From: Acidovorax carolinensis | Lineage (GTDB): Bacteria; Pseudomonadota; Gammaproteobacteria; Burkholderiales; Burkholderiaceae_C | Length of the DNA stretch: 64,000 nt | Assembly: GCF_002157145.1 (NCBI RefSeq) | Contig: NZ_CP021361.1 | Span: forward strand, 682,001-746,000 | Direction of reading: 5' to 3' | Shown: positions 29,979-38,711 of the stretch, piece by piece | Position numbering within the stretch: position 1 is the stretch's first letter | Layout of the letters: every line of letters begins with the position of its first letter | The notes under the pieces: model-generated | The model's database searches: none | The model's input: the letters and a program-made list of their open reading frames with translations, nothing else | Told to the model about the DNA's origin: nothing | Position numbers and translations under genes: made by a program

Positions 29979-30985
29979 TCAGGCCATCTCGGCGACGGCC
30001 GCCGCCGCAATGTCGAGCGAGCGCAGGCGCAGTGCCGGGTCGAACACGTCGCTGACCAGCATGAGTTCGTCGGCGCCCGTGGTCTTGTGCAGTTGGGTCA
30101 GGCCGGCGCGCACCGTCTCGGGCCCGCCGATCACGGCGGCGGCCAGAAAGTCGCCAATGGCCGCGCGCTCTTGCGGTTGCAGCTGCGCGGCAAAGTGCTC
30201 GACGGGCGGCAGCAGGCGGCGGCGGTCGCCCGTCAGGATGCCCAGCACGCGCTGGTAGGTGCTGCTGGCCAGGAAATCGGCCTCGGCGTCGGTGGGCGCC
30301 GCGATCAGCGGTACGCCGATGGCCACGTAGGGCCTGGGCCACTGGGCCGATGGCCGGTAGAGGTTGCGGTACAGATCAAGCGCCTGGTGCAGCAGGCGCG
30401 GCGCAAAGTGCGAGGCAAAGGCATAGGGCAGACCGCGCTCGGCTGCCAGTTGCGCCGAAAACAGGCTGGAGCCCAGCAGCCAGATGGGCACGTTGGTGCC
30501 CGCACCGGGCATGGCAATGAGGCGCTGGTTGGGCTCGGCAGGCGCCAGCAGCCGCTGCAACTCGGCCACGTCCTGGGGGAAGTCGTCGGCGGTCTCCACA
30601 CGGCTGCGGCGCAGCGCGCGCATGGTGGCGGGGTCGGTGCCGGGTGCGCGGCCCAGGCCGAGATCAATGCGCCCGGGGTACAGCTCGGCCAGCGTGCCAA
30701 AGGCCTCGGCTACTACCAGCGGCGCATGGTTGGGCAGCATCACGCCGCCCGAACCCACGCGGATGCGCTGCGTGCCCCGGCAATGTGCCCCACCAGCACG
30801 GCGGTGGCCGAGCTGGCAATGCCGGCCATGTTGTGGTGCTCTGCCAGCCAATAGCGCGTAAAGCCGAGCGATTCGGCGTGTTGCGCGGTGCGCAGGGCAA
30901 TCTGCAGCGCCTGGGCGACGGTGCCGCCCTCGCGCACGGCAACCAGATCGAGTATGGAAAGGGCGGGGCGTTGGATGGCAGTCAT
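29979..30985 (-). CDS. LLM-class flavin oxidoreductase (frame broken once)
   Basis: A bacterial-luciferase-like monooxygenase, about 335 aa when joined. The N-terminus [21 protein letters not shown] and [30 protein letters not shown] are typical of the family; the rest ([45 protein letters not shown]) is in the next frame. Adding one C to the run at 30775-30778 restores [12 protein letters not shown] exactly as in homologues. It uses reduced flavin (FMN) from a separate reductase; substrate unknown. Divergent from the CZB gene. The break is likely a sequencing error. Confidence 0.88.
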
Positions 30986-31185
30986 GGCCCGATTGTCGGC
31001 GCAGGGCGCAAAGGCTGCTGCCGGGGCGGCGGGATCTGGTCCTGTGTGCAAGGTCAGTCCGTGGCGCGGGCGACGGGACTGCCAATTTTTGGTAGCCAAA
31101 ACACCGCTTCGCCAACAAAATGTTTCAAAACCACCGGAGCTGCCTGGCGCGCTATAGGTGGCAGATACCGTGTAATGGGGGAAAA

Positions 31186-31671
31186 ATGGGTTTTTTCAGT
31201 CGTCTCTTCAAGATCCGGGAACAGGATCCTTCCAGCCTCGAAACCACCTGGGCGGTGGAAGACAACGGCAGCGAACTGGTGCTGGATGCGGAGTACGCCT
31301 CCATGCTGATGACCGAGATCGACATCGACGCGGCCATTGCCAGCCATGAAGGCTGGCGCCTGCAGCTGCAGGACATGGTGCATGGCCGCTCCAGCGAGGT
31401 CATGCGGCCCGAGCGCATCTGCCAGGACGACCGCTGCGACCTGGGCCGCTGGCTCAATGGAGCGGGCCGTGACCGGTTGGGGCATTTCCCGGCCTTTGAC
31501 ATGCTGGTGGCGCGGCACCGGTATTTTCACGAGCAGGCCGCAGCCGTGGTCAGCTGTCTGCAGGCGGGAGAGCAGGCCAATGCCCTGCAACTGCTCAATG
31601 GCCGCTGCCGCCATGCCTCCAACCAGGTGCTGCTGCTGCTCAAGGAGCTCAAGCGCGGGCTGGGGCGCTGA
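31186..31671 (+). CDS. Stand-alone CZB (chemoreceptor zinc-binding) domain protein
   Basis: A 161-aa cytosolic protein with the CZB zinc-binding pattern: His in AIASHEGWRLQLQDMV (about residue 53), Cys in CDLGRWLNGAGR (about residue 86), and the His pair in VARHRYFHEQAAAV. CZB domains usually sit at the end of chemoreceptors or diguanylate cyclases; here the domain is alone with a short N-terminal extension (MGFFSRLFKIREQD), so it may be a free zinc or redox sensor. Confidence 0.78.
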   Translation: MGFFSRLFKIREQDPSSLETTWAVEDNGSELVLDAEYASMLMTEIDIDAAIASHEGWRLQLQDMVHGRSSEVMRPERICQDDRCDLGRWLNGAGRDRLGHFPAFDMLVARHRYFHEQAAAVVSCLQAGEQANALQLLNGRCRHASNQVLLLLKELKRGLGR

Positions 31672-31683
31672 TTCGTGCCACCA

Positions 31684-31717
31684 GATGCTACTGAATCAAT
31701 AGCGTTTGACGCTTTCC
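31684..31717. repeat. Repeat-family fragment near 31.7 kb
   Basis: GATGCTACTGAATCAATAGC and GACGCT resemble a degraded module 1 plus part of module 2. Between the convergent CZB gene and the next gene. Confidence 0.4.
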
Positions 31718-31720
31718 CTG

Positions 31721-32173
31721 TCAGGGGTTTGGCCGATTCTTAAGCGGTGCAAAGAGCTCTTCCAGCTGCCAGCCCGTCTCCAGCGCCATGTCTCGCAGGC
31801 TGTGCCCCGCCAGGGTGTAGTGGATTTCGGTGCCGGCGGGCGCGCCCAGGGCGGGCAGCAGCGCACGCAGGGCACTGCGGGTGGCTTGCACGTCGTGGGC
31901 ATTGATGTCGATGCGGATATAGGCCGCAGGCCGTTGCCCATCGGGCCGCCGCTCGCCCAGCGAGTCTCCCCAGCCCACCACCAGCCCCAGGCCCTGCGCG
32001 CGCAGCATCTGGTCGATGGTGTCCTCGCGGCGGTGCAAAGGGTCCGCTTCGTCGTGCCGGCGGTTGACCGGAATTTTCACGAAGATGAAGCCGGCGATCG
32101 CCTCGGTGGGTGTGGAATGGCCGTGGGATGGTGCGGGCGCCGCGGTGGGCGCAGGGGCAGGTGGGTGGGCCAT
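31721..32173 (-). CDS. Conserved hypothetical protein
   Basis: A 150-aa soluble protein not recognised by function. After an Ala/Pro/His-rich N-terminus it has EAIAGFIFVKIPVNRRHDEADPLHRREDTIDQMLRAQGLGLVVGWGDSL and AAYIRIDINAHDVQATRSALRALLPALGAPAGTEIHYTLAGHSLRD, an alternating alpha/beta pattern reminiscent of ferredoxin-like folds. It starts at ATG 32173 and ends 65 bp before ruvC in the same direction, so it lies downstream of ruvC and may share its transcript. Confidence 0.6.
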   Translation of the reverse strand: MAHPPAPAPTAAPAPSHGHSTPTEAIAGFIFVKIPVNRRHDEADPLHRREDTIDQMLRAQGLGLVVGWGDSLGERRPDGQRPAAYIRIDINAHDVQATRSALRALLPALGAPAGTEIHYTLAGHSLRDMALETGWQLEELFAPLKNRPNP

Positions 32174-32238
32174 GGGGCCGATTCTAGGGGCGTGCACGCA
32201 GCATGGTTACTCGGCCCCGTGCCGCAGCGCCGGGCTCT

Positions 32239-32787
32239 TCAATAACTGCGGCCGCCCTTGTACATCGCGTGCTGGCGCCGCTGCAGTGTGGCCGCCTCGC
32301 CCAGCCGGGCCATGGCCGCACCCGCGTGCGCGTGCGTGATGGCCATGCCCAGCGCATCGGCGGCGTCGGTGCCGGGCAGGCCGGGCAGTTGCAGCAGGCG
32401 GCGCACCATTTCCTGCACCTGGGCCTTGGCGGCACGGCCATGGCCGACCACGGCCTTTTTCATCTGCAGCGCGGTGTATTCGGCCACCGGCAGGTTGCTG
32501 GCCACCAAGGCCGTAATGGCGGCGCCACGGGCCTGGCCCAGCAGCAAGGTGGACTGGGGATTGACGTTGACGAAAACGATCTCGACGGTGGCCACGTCGG
32601 GCTCGTAGCGCGCCGCCACCTCGCTGATGCCATCAAACAGCACTTTGAGCCGGCCGGGCAGGTCGCCCAGGGCCAGCGCGGTGGTGCGGATGGTGCCGCT
32701 GGCCACGTAGCTCAGCCGGTGGCCGTCCACATCGATCAGGCCGAAACCCGTGGTCTGCAGGCCGGGGTCAATTCCCAGAATTCTCAT
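32239..32787 (-). CDS. ruvC: Holliday junction resolvase RuvC
   Basis: Cuts Holliday junctions in recombination, acting with RuvAB. The 182-aa product has the four acidic catalytic positions: Asp7 in [16 protein letters not shown], Glu in [21 protein letters not shown] (about 68), and the Asp pair in [14 protein letters not shown] (about 142 and 145). No ruvA or ruvB is adjacent; in many Burkholderiales ruvC is apart from ruvAB. Confidence 0.95.
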   Translation of the reverse strand: MRILGIDPGLQTTGFGLIDVDGHRLSYVASGTIRTTALALGDLPGRLKVLFDGISEVAARYEPDVATVEIVFVNVNPQSTLLLGQARGAAITALVASNLPVAEYTALQMKKAVVGHGRAAKAQVQEMVRRLLQLPGLPGTDAADALGMAITHAHAGAAMARLGEAATLQRRQHAMYKGGRSY

Positions 32788-32789
32788 TT

Positions 32790-32831
32790 GCTATTTAATT
32801 AATAGCCGATAGCGCTTATGGGATAAGCGCT
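32790..32831. repeat. Paired-palindrome repeat, best-preserved copy
   Basis: GCTATTTAATTAATAGC followed by CGAT and AGCGCTTATGGGATAAGCGCT: both modules are perfect palindromes. It sits 3 bp upstream of the ruvC start codon. The rest of the 280-bp gap to the next gene holds (CCG) repeats and no gene. Confidence 0.85.
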
Positions 32832-33067
32832 GCAGCCCATTTTGTCTATGAACCAGGGTGCCGGCGCACAGGACTGGCGAAAAACGGCCCCGGCGCAAAG
32901 GCATGTATCCCGCCGTGCAAGCGTGAGGGCGATGATACGGGGCCGCCGCCGCCGCCGCAGCCGCGTGGCGCCGGCCGGCGCGCCGAAAAGGGCGGGCAGC
33001 CAGTCCAGGCCCGGCCAAATCCGGGGAAAATCGCTGGTTTCCTGCATTCATCCCTTCAAAGATTGTC

Positions 33068-33316
33068 ATGACTGAAGCCACCTCCGCGCCCCCGCTGCCC
33101 GACCACCTGTCCATTGACCCGCGCAGCCCGCACCATGTTGCCGCCGTGTTCGAGCACGACATCGGCATCCGCCTGAACGACAAGGACCGTTTCGATGTCG
33201 AGGAATACTGCATCAGCGAAGGCTGGGTCAAGGTGCCCGCGGGCAAGACGCTCGATCGCAAGGGCAAGCCACTGCTGATCAAGCTCAAGGGCAAGGTCGA
33301 AGCGTTCTACCGTTGA
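33068..33316 (+). CDS. DUF3297 family small protein
   Basis: 82 aa. It has the DUF3297 core LPDHLSIDPRSPHHVAAVFEHDIGIRLNDKDRFDVEEYCISEGWVKVPAGKTLDRKGKPLLIKLKGKVEAFYR almost throughout. Small, acidic N-terminus and basic C-terminus; function unknown. Its stop TGA overlaps the likely TTG start of the following RNase H gene. Confidence 0.85.
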   Translation: MTEATSAPPLPDHLSIDPRSPHHVAAVFEHDIGIRLNDKDRFDVEEYCISEGWVKVPAGKTLDRKGKPLLIKLKGKVEAFYR

Positions 33317-33840
33317 CGACCGTCCCCGCCACGGCGCCCGCCAGCGACGTGGATGGTGCAGCCTGCGCGATGAATCCGGAGGGCGAACCCGCCACGGGCA
33401 GCCTCTGGACCATCTACTGCGACGGCAGCGCCATGCCCAACCCTGGCCGCATGGGAATGGGCGTGGTGCTTTGCGCGCCCGACGGCACCCGCCACACGCT
33501 GGCGCAGGCAACCCACACCACGGGCTGCAACAACGAGGCCGAGCTGCGGGCCCTGCTGCTGGCCCTGGGTGAGCTGCAGGCGCGCGGGGCCAGCGCCCTG
33601 CGTGTGTACAGCGACAGCAGCATTCTGGTGGAGCAGCTGGGCGGCACGGCGGCTCCGCCCATCGTGCGGCTCAACGACCTGTTTGATGAGGCGCGCACCC
33701 TGCTGCAGTCGTTTGCGGTGGTAAGCCTGCAGTGGATTCCGCGCCACCGCAATGCGCAGGCCGACGCCCTGGCCCGCGCCGCGCTGGGGTGTGCACCCAA
33801 GCCGCCCGCCAAGGCCTTTGGCAAGCGGCGCAAGAAATAG
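33313..33840 (+). CDS. Ribonuclease HI family protein
   Basis: An RNase H-fold protein of 175 aa. It has WTIYCDGSAMPNPGRMGMGVVL with catalytic Asp, NNEAELRALLLALGEL with catalytic Glu, RVYSDSSILVEQLGG with Asp, and WIPRHRNAQADALARAAL with His and Asp: all four catalytic positions are kept. The basic end (KAFGKRRKK) may bind nucleic acid. The TTG start at 33313 overlaps the previous stop (TTGA); ATG 33370 is an alternative. It is one of the RNase HI-like paralogues rather than the classical rnhA, which has a different C-terminus. Confidence 0.85.
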   Translation: MTTVPATAPASDVDGAACAMNPEGEPATGSLWTIYCDGSAMPNPGRMGMGVVLCAPDGTRHTLAQATHTTGCNNEAELRALLLALGELQARGASALRVYSDSSILVEQLGGTAAPPIVRLNDLFDEARTLLQSFAVVSLQWIPRHRNAQADALARAALGCAPKPPAKAFGKRRKK

Positions 33841-33911
33841 GTGCTGGAGGGCAAGCGCCAGCCCATGGCATCCCGGCCAAGGCGCATGGCGTTGCTGCGA
33901 ATCGGGTGGTG

Positions 33912-34646
33912 TCAGGGCAGTTCGGCGCTGCCCATGCGGGCCACGATGGTGCGCGTGCGTCCCGCCAGATAGGCCGAGCCCGGCGTCTTCTCGAAACGCT
34001 TGGGCGCGGGCAGCATGACGGCCAGGCGTGCGGCCTCCTGCGGTGACAGGCGTACGGCCGGCTTCCTGAAGTAATGCTGGGCCGCGGCCTCGGCGCCAAA
34101 GACCCCGTTGCCCCATTCCACGCTGTTGAGGTAGATCTCCAGGATGCGCTGCTTGCTCAGCAGCTGCTCCAGCAGCAATGCCAGCACGAACTCCTGGCCC
34201 TTGCGCAGCAGCGTGCGCTCGCCCGAAAGCAGCAGGTTCTTGGCCAGCTGCTGGGTGATGGTGGAGCCTCCGCGGATCTTGGGCGCGCGCACGGGTTTGT
34301 CGGGCGCGCGGGCCTGGGCCCTGGCGATTTGCGCTTCGGCCTGGGCGTTGCGTTCCCAGGCCTTTTCGATGGCGTTCCAGTCCACGCCGTCGTGGTTGAC
34401 GAAACTGTCGTCTTCCGCGGCAATCACGGCGCGCTTGAGGTGGTCGGAAATCTGGGCGTAGGGCATCCACTGCTGGCGCCACTGCACCTGCCCCTTGCTG
34501 GCCAGCTGGGCCCAGATTTCAGAGCGCTGGAAGGTGGTGGATTCGGGTGCGACCACGGCCATCATCGCGATGCGCGCCACAAAGAACAGTTGCAGGGCCA
34601 CCAGGGCCACCACCACCAGGCCCAGCCAGCGCAGCACGGCTTTCAT
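33912..34646 (-). CDS. mtgA: Monofunctional biosynthetic peptidoglycan transglycosylase
   Basis: Polymerises lipid II into glycan strands. The 244-aa protein from ATG 34646 has an N-terminal membrane anchor (LRWLGLVVVALVALQLFFV) and the GT51 motifs: AVIAAEDDSFVNHDGVDW with catalytic Glu (about 78), RGGSTITQQLAKNLLLSGERTLLRKGQEF, LLEQLLSKQRILEIYLNSVEWGNGVFG, and AARLAVMLPAPKRF. There is no transpeptidase domain. It starts 13 bp after aroE ends, in the same direction, and may be co-transcribed. Confidence 0.95.
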   Translation of the reverse strand: MKAVLRWLGLVVVALVALQLFFVARIAMMAVVAPESTTFQRSEIWAQLASKGQVQWRQQWMPYAQISDHLKRAVIAAEDDSFVNHDGVDWNAIEKAWERNAQAEAQIARAQARAPDKPVRAPKIRGGSTITQQLAKNLLLSGERTLLRKGQEFVLALLLEQLLSKQRILEIYLNSVEWGNGVFGAEAAAQHYFRKPAVRLSPQEAARLAVMLPAPKRFEKTPGSAYLAGRTRTIVARMGSAELP

Positions 34647-34659
34647 GGTTGTGCCCCTC

Positions 34660-35496
34660 TCACACCGTGGCCTGCAACTCGGCCAGTACCTGGGCCGATG
34701 GCGGGCGCACCCCGCGCCACAGGGCAAACGCCTCGGCGGCCTGCTCCACCAGCATGCCCAGGCCATCGCGGGGCACGGCACCGTGCTGGCGAGCCCAGTT
34801 GAGGAAGCCTTGCGCTGCCGGGCCATACATCATGTCGTAGGCCAGGCTGCCGGGGCGCAGCACATGGGCCGGCACGGGAGCGGCGTCTCCCGCCAGGCTG
34901 CTGGCGGTGGCATTGATGATGAGATCGAAATCGGCCTCTAGCGCTTGTGGGGCAATCGCTAATAGCTCTGTTTTTTGTAGCAATGCCAGATCGACGTGGG
35001 CCTGCACCAGTGCCTCGGCCCGGGCCAGCGTGCGGTTGGCCACGGTGATGTGGCGCACGCCCGCCTGCAACAGGGGGCCCAGCACGCCCGCAGCGGCGCC
35101 ACCGGCGCCCACCAGCAGCACGTCGCGTCCGGCCAGCGGCAGCCCCGCATTGCGCGTGATGTCGGCCACCAGGCCCAGGCCATCGGTGTTGTCGGCGTGG
35201 ATGCCGCCGGGGGCAAATACCAGGGTGTTGGCGGAGCCCGCCAGCCGCACGCGTTCGCTGCGGTGTGTGGCCAGGGCGGCGGCTTCGATCTTGAAGGGCA
35301 CGGTGACGTTGCAACCACGCCCGCCGCGCGCGATGAACTCGCGCACGCCCTGGGCAAAGCCGTCGATGGGCAGCAGGCAGCGCTCGTACACCAGGTGCTC
35401 GCCGGTCAGCTCGGCAAAACGCGCGTGGATGGCGGGCGAGCGGCTGTGCGCCACCGGGTTGCCCATCACGCAATACAGGTCAGCGGAAGAACTCAT
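34660..35496 (-). CDS. aroE: Shikimate dehydrogenase
   Basis: Reduces 3-dehydroshikimate to shikimate with NADPH in the aromatic pathway. The 278-aa product has the substrate-binding GNPVAHSRSPAIH, catalytic Lys in CNVTVPFKIEA, NTDGLGLV, and the nucleotide loop GAGGAAAGVL (about 130). A repeat-family fragment (34938-34982) lies within the gene around residues 172-187 (LLQKTELLAIAPQALEAD) and keeps the frame. Linked to mtgA downstream. Confidence 0.95.
   Translation of the reverse strand: MSSSADLYCVMGNPVAHSRSPAIHARFAELTGEHLVYERCLLPIDGFAQGVREFIARGGRGCNVTVPFKIEAAALATHRSERVRLAGSANTLVFAPGGIHADNTDGLGLVADITRNAGLPLAGRDVLLVGAGGAAAGVLGPLLQAGVRHITVANRTLARAEALVQAHVDLALLQKTELLAIAPQALEADFDLIINATASSLAGDAAPVPAHVLRPGSLAYDMMYGPAAQGFLNWARQHGAVPRDGLGMLVEQAAEAFALWRGVRPPSAQVLAELQATV
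34938..34982. repeat. Repeat-family copy inside aroE
   Basis: TAGCGCTTGTGGGGCAATCG, AATAGCTC and TTTTTTGTAGC match both modules in degraded form and in inverted orientation. The reading frame of aroE is open across it, so it adds codons rather than breaking the gene. Confidence 0.6.
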
Positions 35497-35581
35497 GGAA
35501 CGCGGTGTGAAGAATAGGGGGCGGGCGGGGGCGGTGCCATCCGTTCTGCCAGCGGCCACTGCGGCCGCTGGAGGAGGCCGC

Positions 35582-36466
35582 TCAGGGGTTGCGGCTCTCG
35601 GGGGTGGCTTCGAGGTTGGTCTGCAGCGTCTGGTCGCGCGTGAACTTGAAGCGCGCCACCATGGCGATCTGATCGGCCTGGCGGCGCATCTCGGCATTGA
35701 AGGGGCCGAAGGGGCCCGCTGCCCGCGCAATGGCCTCGGCCTGCCGGTCCAGCGTGCGGTTGTCCGACCCTTGCACCACCTCGGTGGCCAGGACGCGGCC
35801 ATCGTGGTTGACGGTGATGATCATGGTCAGCTCGCCATACAGTTTTTTGCCACCTTGCTCGGGGAAGTTTTCGGTGCCCTTGTCCTCGACCTTGCTGCGC
35901 AGCGCCGAGTAATAGACCGCATAGGCTTCTTCGCGCGTGGCGGGGCTGATGTAGCGCTTTTTCGGGCGGGCGTTTTCTTCGTTGATGCGCTTTTCGATCT
36001 CGGCCAGAAGTTTCACGAGCTGGCGGCGCTTTTCTTCCTCGGCGGACTGGCTGCCGCTTTGGCTGGGCTTGCGCGGATCGGGTACGGGCAGCGTGGCGAT
36101 CTGCTTGCGCAGCCGGGCCAGCAGCTGGTTTTGCTGCTCTTGCAGGGTGTCGAGCCGGCGCTGCGACTCCTCGAAATCGTCTCCCACCGCGGTCAGCGCC
36201 GAATAGGGCATGGGGCTGGTGGCGCGCCCCTTGTCGGCCTCGCCGCCCCCGGCCATGTTGGCTTGGGCGATGGCCTGGGCCTTGTCGGGCCGTTCGTTGG
36301 ACTTGGCATTGACCAGGATGACTTCAAGCGGCGTGTCCTGGAACACGCGGTGAAAGCCTTCGGGGTCGATGAAGCGCACCGATAACAACGCTGCGTGCAG
36401 CGCCACCGATATGCCCAGCGTGAGCTGCAGTGTGCTGAAACGGGTGAGGAAGGAGAGTGATTTCAC
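35582..36466 (-). CDS. TonB-like energy transducer
   Basis: A 294-aa inner-membrane-anchored protein: one N-terminal helix (LQLTLGISVALHAALLSVRFI), a charged periplasmic coiled-coil-like middle (RLDTLQEQQNQLLARLRKQI to EEEKRRQLVKLLAEIEKRINEENARPKKRYIS), and a TonB C-terminal domain (ELTMIITVNHDGRVLATEVVQGSDNRTLDRQAEAIARAAGPFGPFNAEMRRQADQIAMVARFKF). It lacks the usual Pro-Glu/Pro-Lys spacer, and no exbB-exbD is adjacent. It overlaps the end of the RNase II gene by 4 bp (ATGA), so it is translationally coupled to it. Confidence 0.82.
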   Translation of the reverse strand: MKSLSFLTRFSTLQLTLGISVALHAALLSVRFIDPEGFHRVFQDTPLEVILVNAKSNERPDKAQAIAQANMAGGGEADKGRATSPMPYSALTAVGDDFEESQRRLDTLQEQQNQLLARLRKQIATLPVPDPRKPSQSGSQSAEEEKRRQLVKLLAEIEKRINEENARPKKRYISPATREEAYAVYYSALRSKVEDKGTENFPEQGGKKLYGELTMIITVNHDGRVLATEVVQGSDNRTLDRQAEAIARAAGPFGPFNAEMRRQADQIAMVARFKFTRDQTLQTNLEATPESRNP

Positions 36467-38535
36467 GGGGCTGGATTATCGGGGCTGGCGCCCTCGGCCT
36501 CGTTCACATCGACGGCAATGGCGATGGGCCCGGCCACGGCTTCGTCGTCCTCGCCGTCCTCGACCGGACCGTCGTCGCTGGTGTCGTCGGGATCGTCCAG
36601 GCGCTCGATCACGGTGCCGTGGATGTCCAGCGTGATCTCATCCACCTCGCCGAGCTTGACCTTCAGGCGCGCGCCGCGCGGCAGGTTTTGCGCACCCAGC
36701 ACGGGGAACACCAGCGGAAGCTCGTCCGCCCGCACCAGAAAGCTGCCGCCCGGGCCTTCCTTGAACACGGTGGCGTTGAGCTCGGTGATGCCGTTCTGCT
36801 CCACGTATTTCAGCGTCCAGAAGCGCTCCATGCCGGCCTGGTAGCCGTTGTAGGCGCTGTAGGCCGCGTCAAAGCTGCTGATGATGGAGAACAGCTCGGC
36901 GTCCTTGGGCTTGAAGGGGGCCGCCAGGGCCGCGGTCTTGCCGTTGCGCACGCAGGCAATGATCTGCCACTGGTTCACCAGATCGACATAGCGGCGCAGC
37001 GGCGAGGTGGCCCACGAATAGCTTTTGACGCCAATGCCGGCGTGCGGCAGCGCCTTGGTGCCCATGCGCACCTTTACGCCCGGCGCCATGCTGGCCTGGC
37101 TGCGGTAGATGCCGGGCACGCCGAGCTCGGCCATCCAGCTGCCCCAGGTGCTGTTGGCCACGATGGCGGCCTCTGCCACGATCAGGTCGAGTGGCGCGCC
37201 GCGCTGGCGCGTGGTGATCTGCACGGTTTCCGAACCGTTGGGTTCGGCCTTGTCGTTGCCCACGAGGCGAAAGTTGTAGTCGGGCCGGTTGAAGTTCTCG
37301 GGCTTGCCGCGCACCACTTCGCGCTGGGCCTTGAGGCTCTTGGCCAGGCGGTGCAAAAAGGATAGCTGATCGCGCACATCCAGCAAGCGCTGCGGGGTGT
37401 TTTCGACCTCAATGGACGGGTCGGTCAGCCACGCCTCGGTGACGATGTGGTCGAGCTGGTCGTGGCGCAGGTTGGCCACCACGGGCACGCGCTCGAGCTT
37501 CGTCTCGGTGCCGGTGATCTCCAGCGTGGCTTCGTTCACCGTGACGTACAGCGACACCGCCGGATTGGCACGGCCTTCGTCCAGCGTGTAGATCTGCACC
37601 ACCTCGTCGGGCAGCATGGTGATCTTGTAGCCCGGCATGTAGACGGTGGACAGGCGGCTGCGGCCGAGCTGGTCGAGCGGCGTGCCCGGCACGATGGCCA
37701 GGCCCGGCGCGGCAATGTGGATGCCCAGCACCACCGTGCCCGTGCCCAGGCCCTGCACCGACAGGGCGTCGTCGATCTCGGTGGTCTGCGAGTCGTCGAT
37801 GGAATAGGCCTGCACCGGCGCCAGCGGCAGGTCGGCCGGCGGCTGCGGCGCAGTGAGCGGCGGGAAGCCTGTGCCCTTGGGGAAGTTGTCGAACAAAAAG
37901 CGCTTCCAGTGGAACTGGTAGGCCGAGTCGATGGCGCCGGCCTTTTGCAGCAGGTCGAGCGGCGCCAGGTGCGTGGCGCGGCTGGCCTCGACCACGGCCT
38001 TGTACTCGGGCGCGTTCTTGTCGGGACGGAACAGGATCTTGTAGAGCTGCTCGCGGATGGGCTGCGGGCATTCGCCACGCCCCAGGGCCTCGGCCCAGTC
38101 GCTGATCTGCTGCACGATCAGTTTCTTTTTCTCGATGGCGGCCAGTGCCTGCTGCAGGATTTCGGCGGGCGCCTTCTTGAAGCGGCCCTTGCCGGCGCGG
38201 CGAAAGTAGTGCGGCGCCTCGTGCAGGGCGAACAGCGCGCCGGCCTGCTGGGCCAGCGTGGCGTTGTCCGAAAAATAGTCGCGCGCGAGGTCGGCAAAGC
38301 CGAAATCGTCCTCGGGCGCAAATTCCCAGGCCAGCGGCAGCTCGATGGTCTGGGCGAGCGCCTGCGCCTGGGCCATCAGCTCCGACGGCGCGGGCTTTTC
38401 AAATTTCAACAGGAGGTTCGCCGCCTTCACCTTGACCCGCTTGCCCGAATCGAGCTCGACTTGGGCCGAGCTTTCAGCTTCGGACAGGATACGACCGGCC
38501 ATGAATTTGCCGGCTTCTTCAAACAATGCGTGCAT
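36463..38535 (-). CDS. RNase II/RNB-family exoribonuclease
   Basis: A 3'-5' exoribonuclease with an RNB catalytic domain, about 690 aa. In the catalytic domain SIDDSQTTEIDDALSVQ holds the metal-binding Asp cluster; GIHIAAPGLAI, TVYMPGYKITMLPDEV and the arginine region YSWATSPLRRYVDLVNQWQ are typical. Cold-shock-like N-terminal and S1-like C-terminal segments are weak. The C-terminus is acidic (DDPDDTSDDGPVEDGEDDE). I chose ATG 38535 (MHALFEEAGKF), which has GGAGA 8 bp upstream; ATG 38544 is the alternative. Confidence 0.9.
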   Translation of the reverse strand: MHALFEEAGKFMAGRILSEAESSAQVELDSGKRVKVKAANLLLKFEKPAPSELMAQAQALAQTIELPLAWEFAPEDDFGFADLARDYFSDNATLAQQAGALFALHEAPHYFRRAGKGRFKKAPAEILQQALAAIEKKKLIVQQISDWAEALGRGECPQPIREQLYKILFRPDKNAPEYKAVVEASRATHLAPLDLLQKAGAIDSAYQFHWKRFLFDNFPKGTGFPPLTAPQPPADLPLAPVQAYSIDDSQTTEIDDALSVQGLGTGTVVLGIHIAAPGLAIVPGTPLDQLGRSRLSTVYMPGYKITMLPDEVVQIYTLDEGRANPAVSLYVTVNEATLEITGTETKLERVPVVANLRHDQLDHIVTEAWLTDPSIEVENTPQRLLDVRDQLSFLHRLAKSLKAQREVVRGKPENFNRPDYNFRLVGNDKAEPNGSETVQITTRQRGAPLDLIVAEAAIVANSTWGSWMAELGVPGIYRSQASMAPGVKVRMGTKALPHAGIGVKSYSWATSPLRRYVDLVNQWQIIACVRNGKTAALAAPFKPKDAELFSIISSFDAAYSAYNGYQAGMERFWTLKYVEQNGITELNATVFKEGPGGSFLVRADELPLVFPVLGAQNLPRGARLKVKLGEVDEITLDIHGTVIERLDDPDDTSDDGPVEDGEDDEAVAGPIAIAVDVNEAEGASPDNPAP

Positions 38536-38711
38536 GGGCGGCATTCTCCCATGGGCGCGGCAGGCCGATTTTCAGCGCGCCGGGGCCCGCTCGGGTGCAG
38601 CGGGCCGCGCCGCGCTCCAGCACGCGCACGCCCCTGTCGACGGCCAGTGCTTGTCACCTTTTTGCCGCAATCGGCGTCCAATGACCATAGGCAACCACAG
38701 CGAGGTCCACC

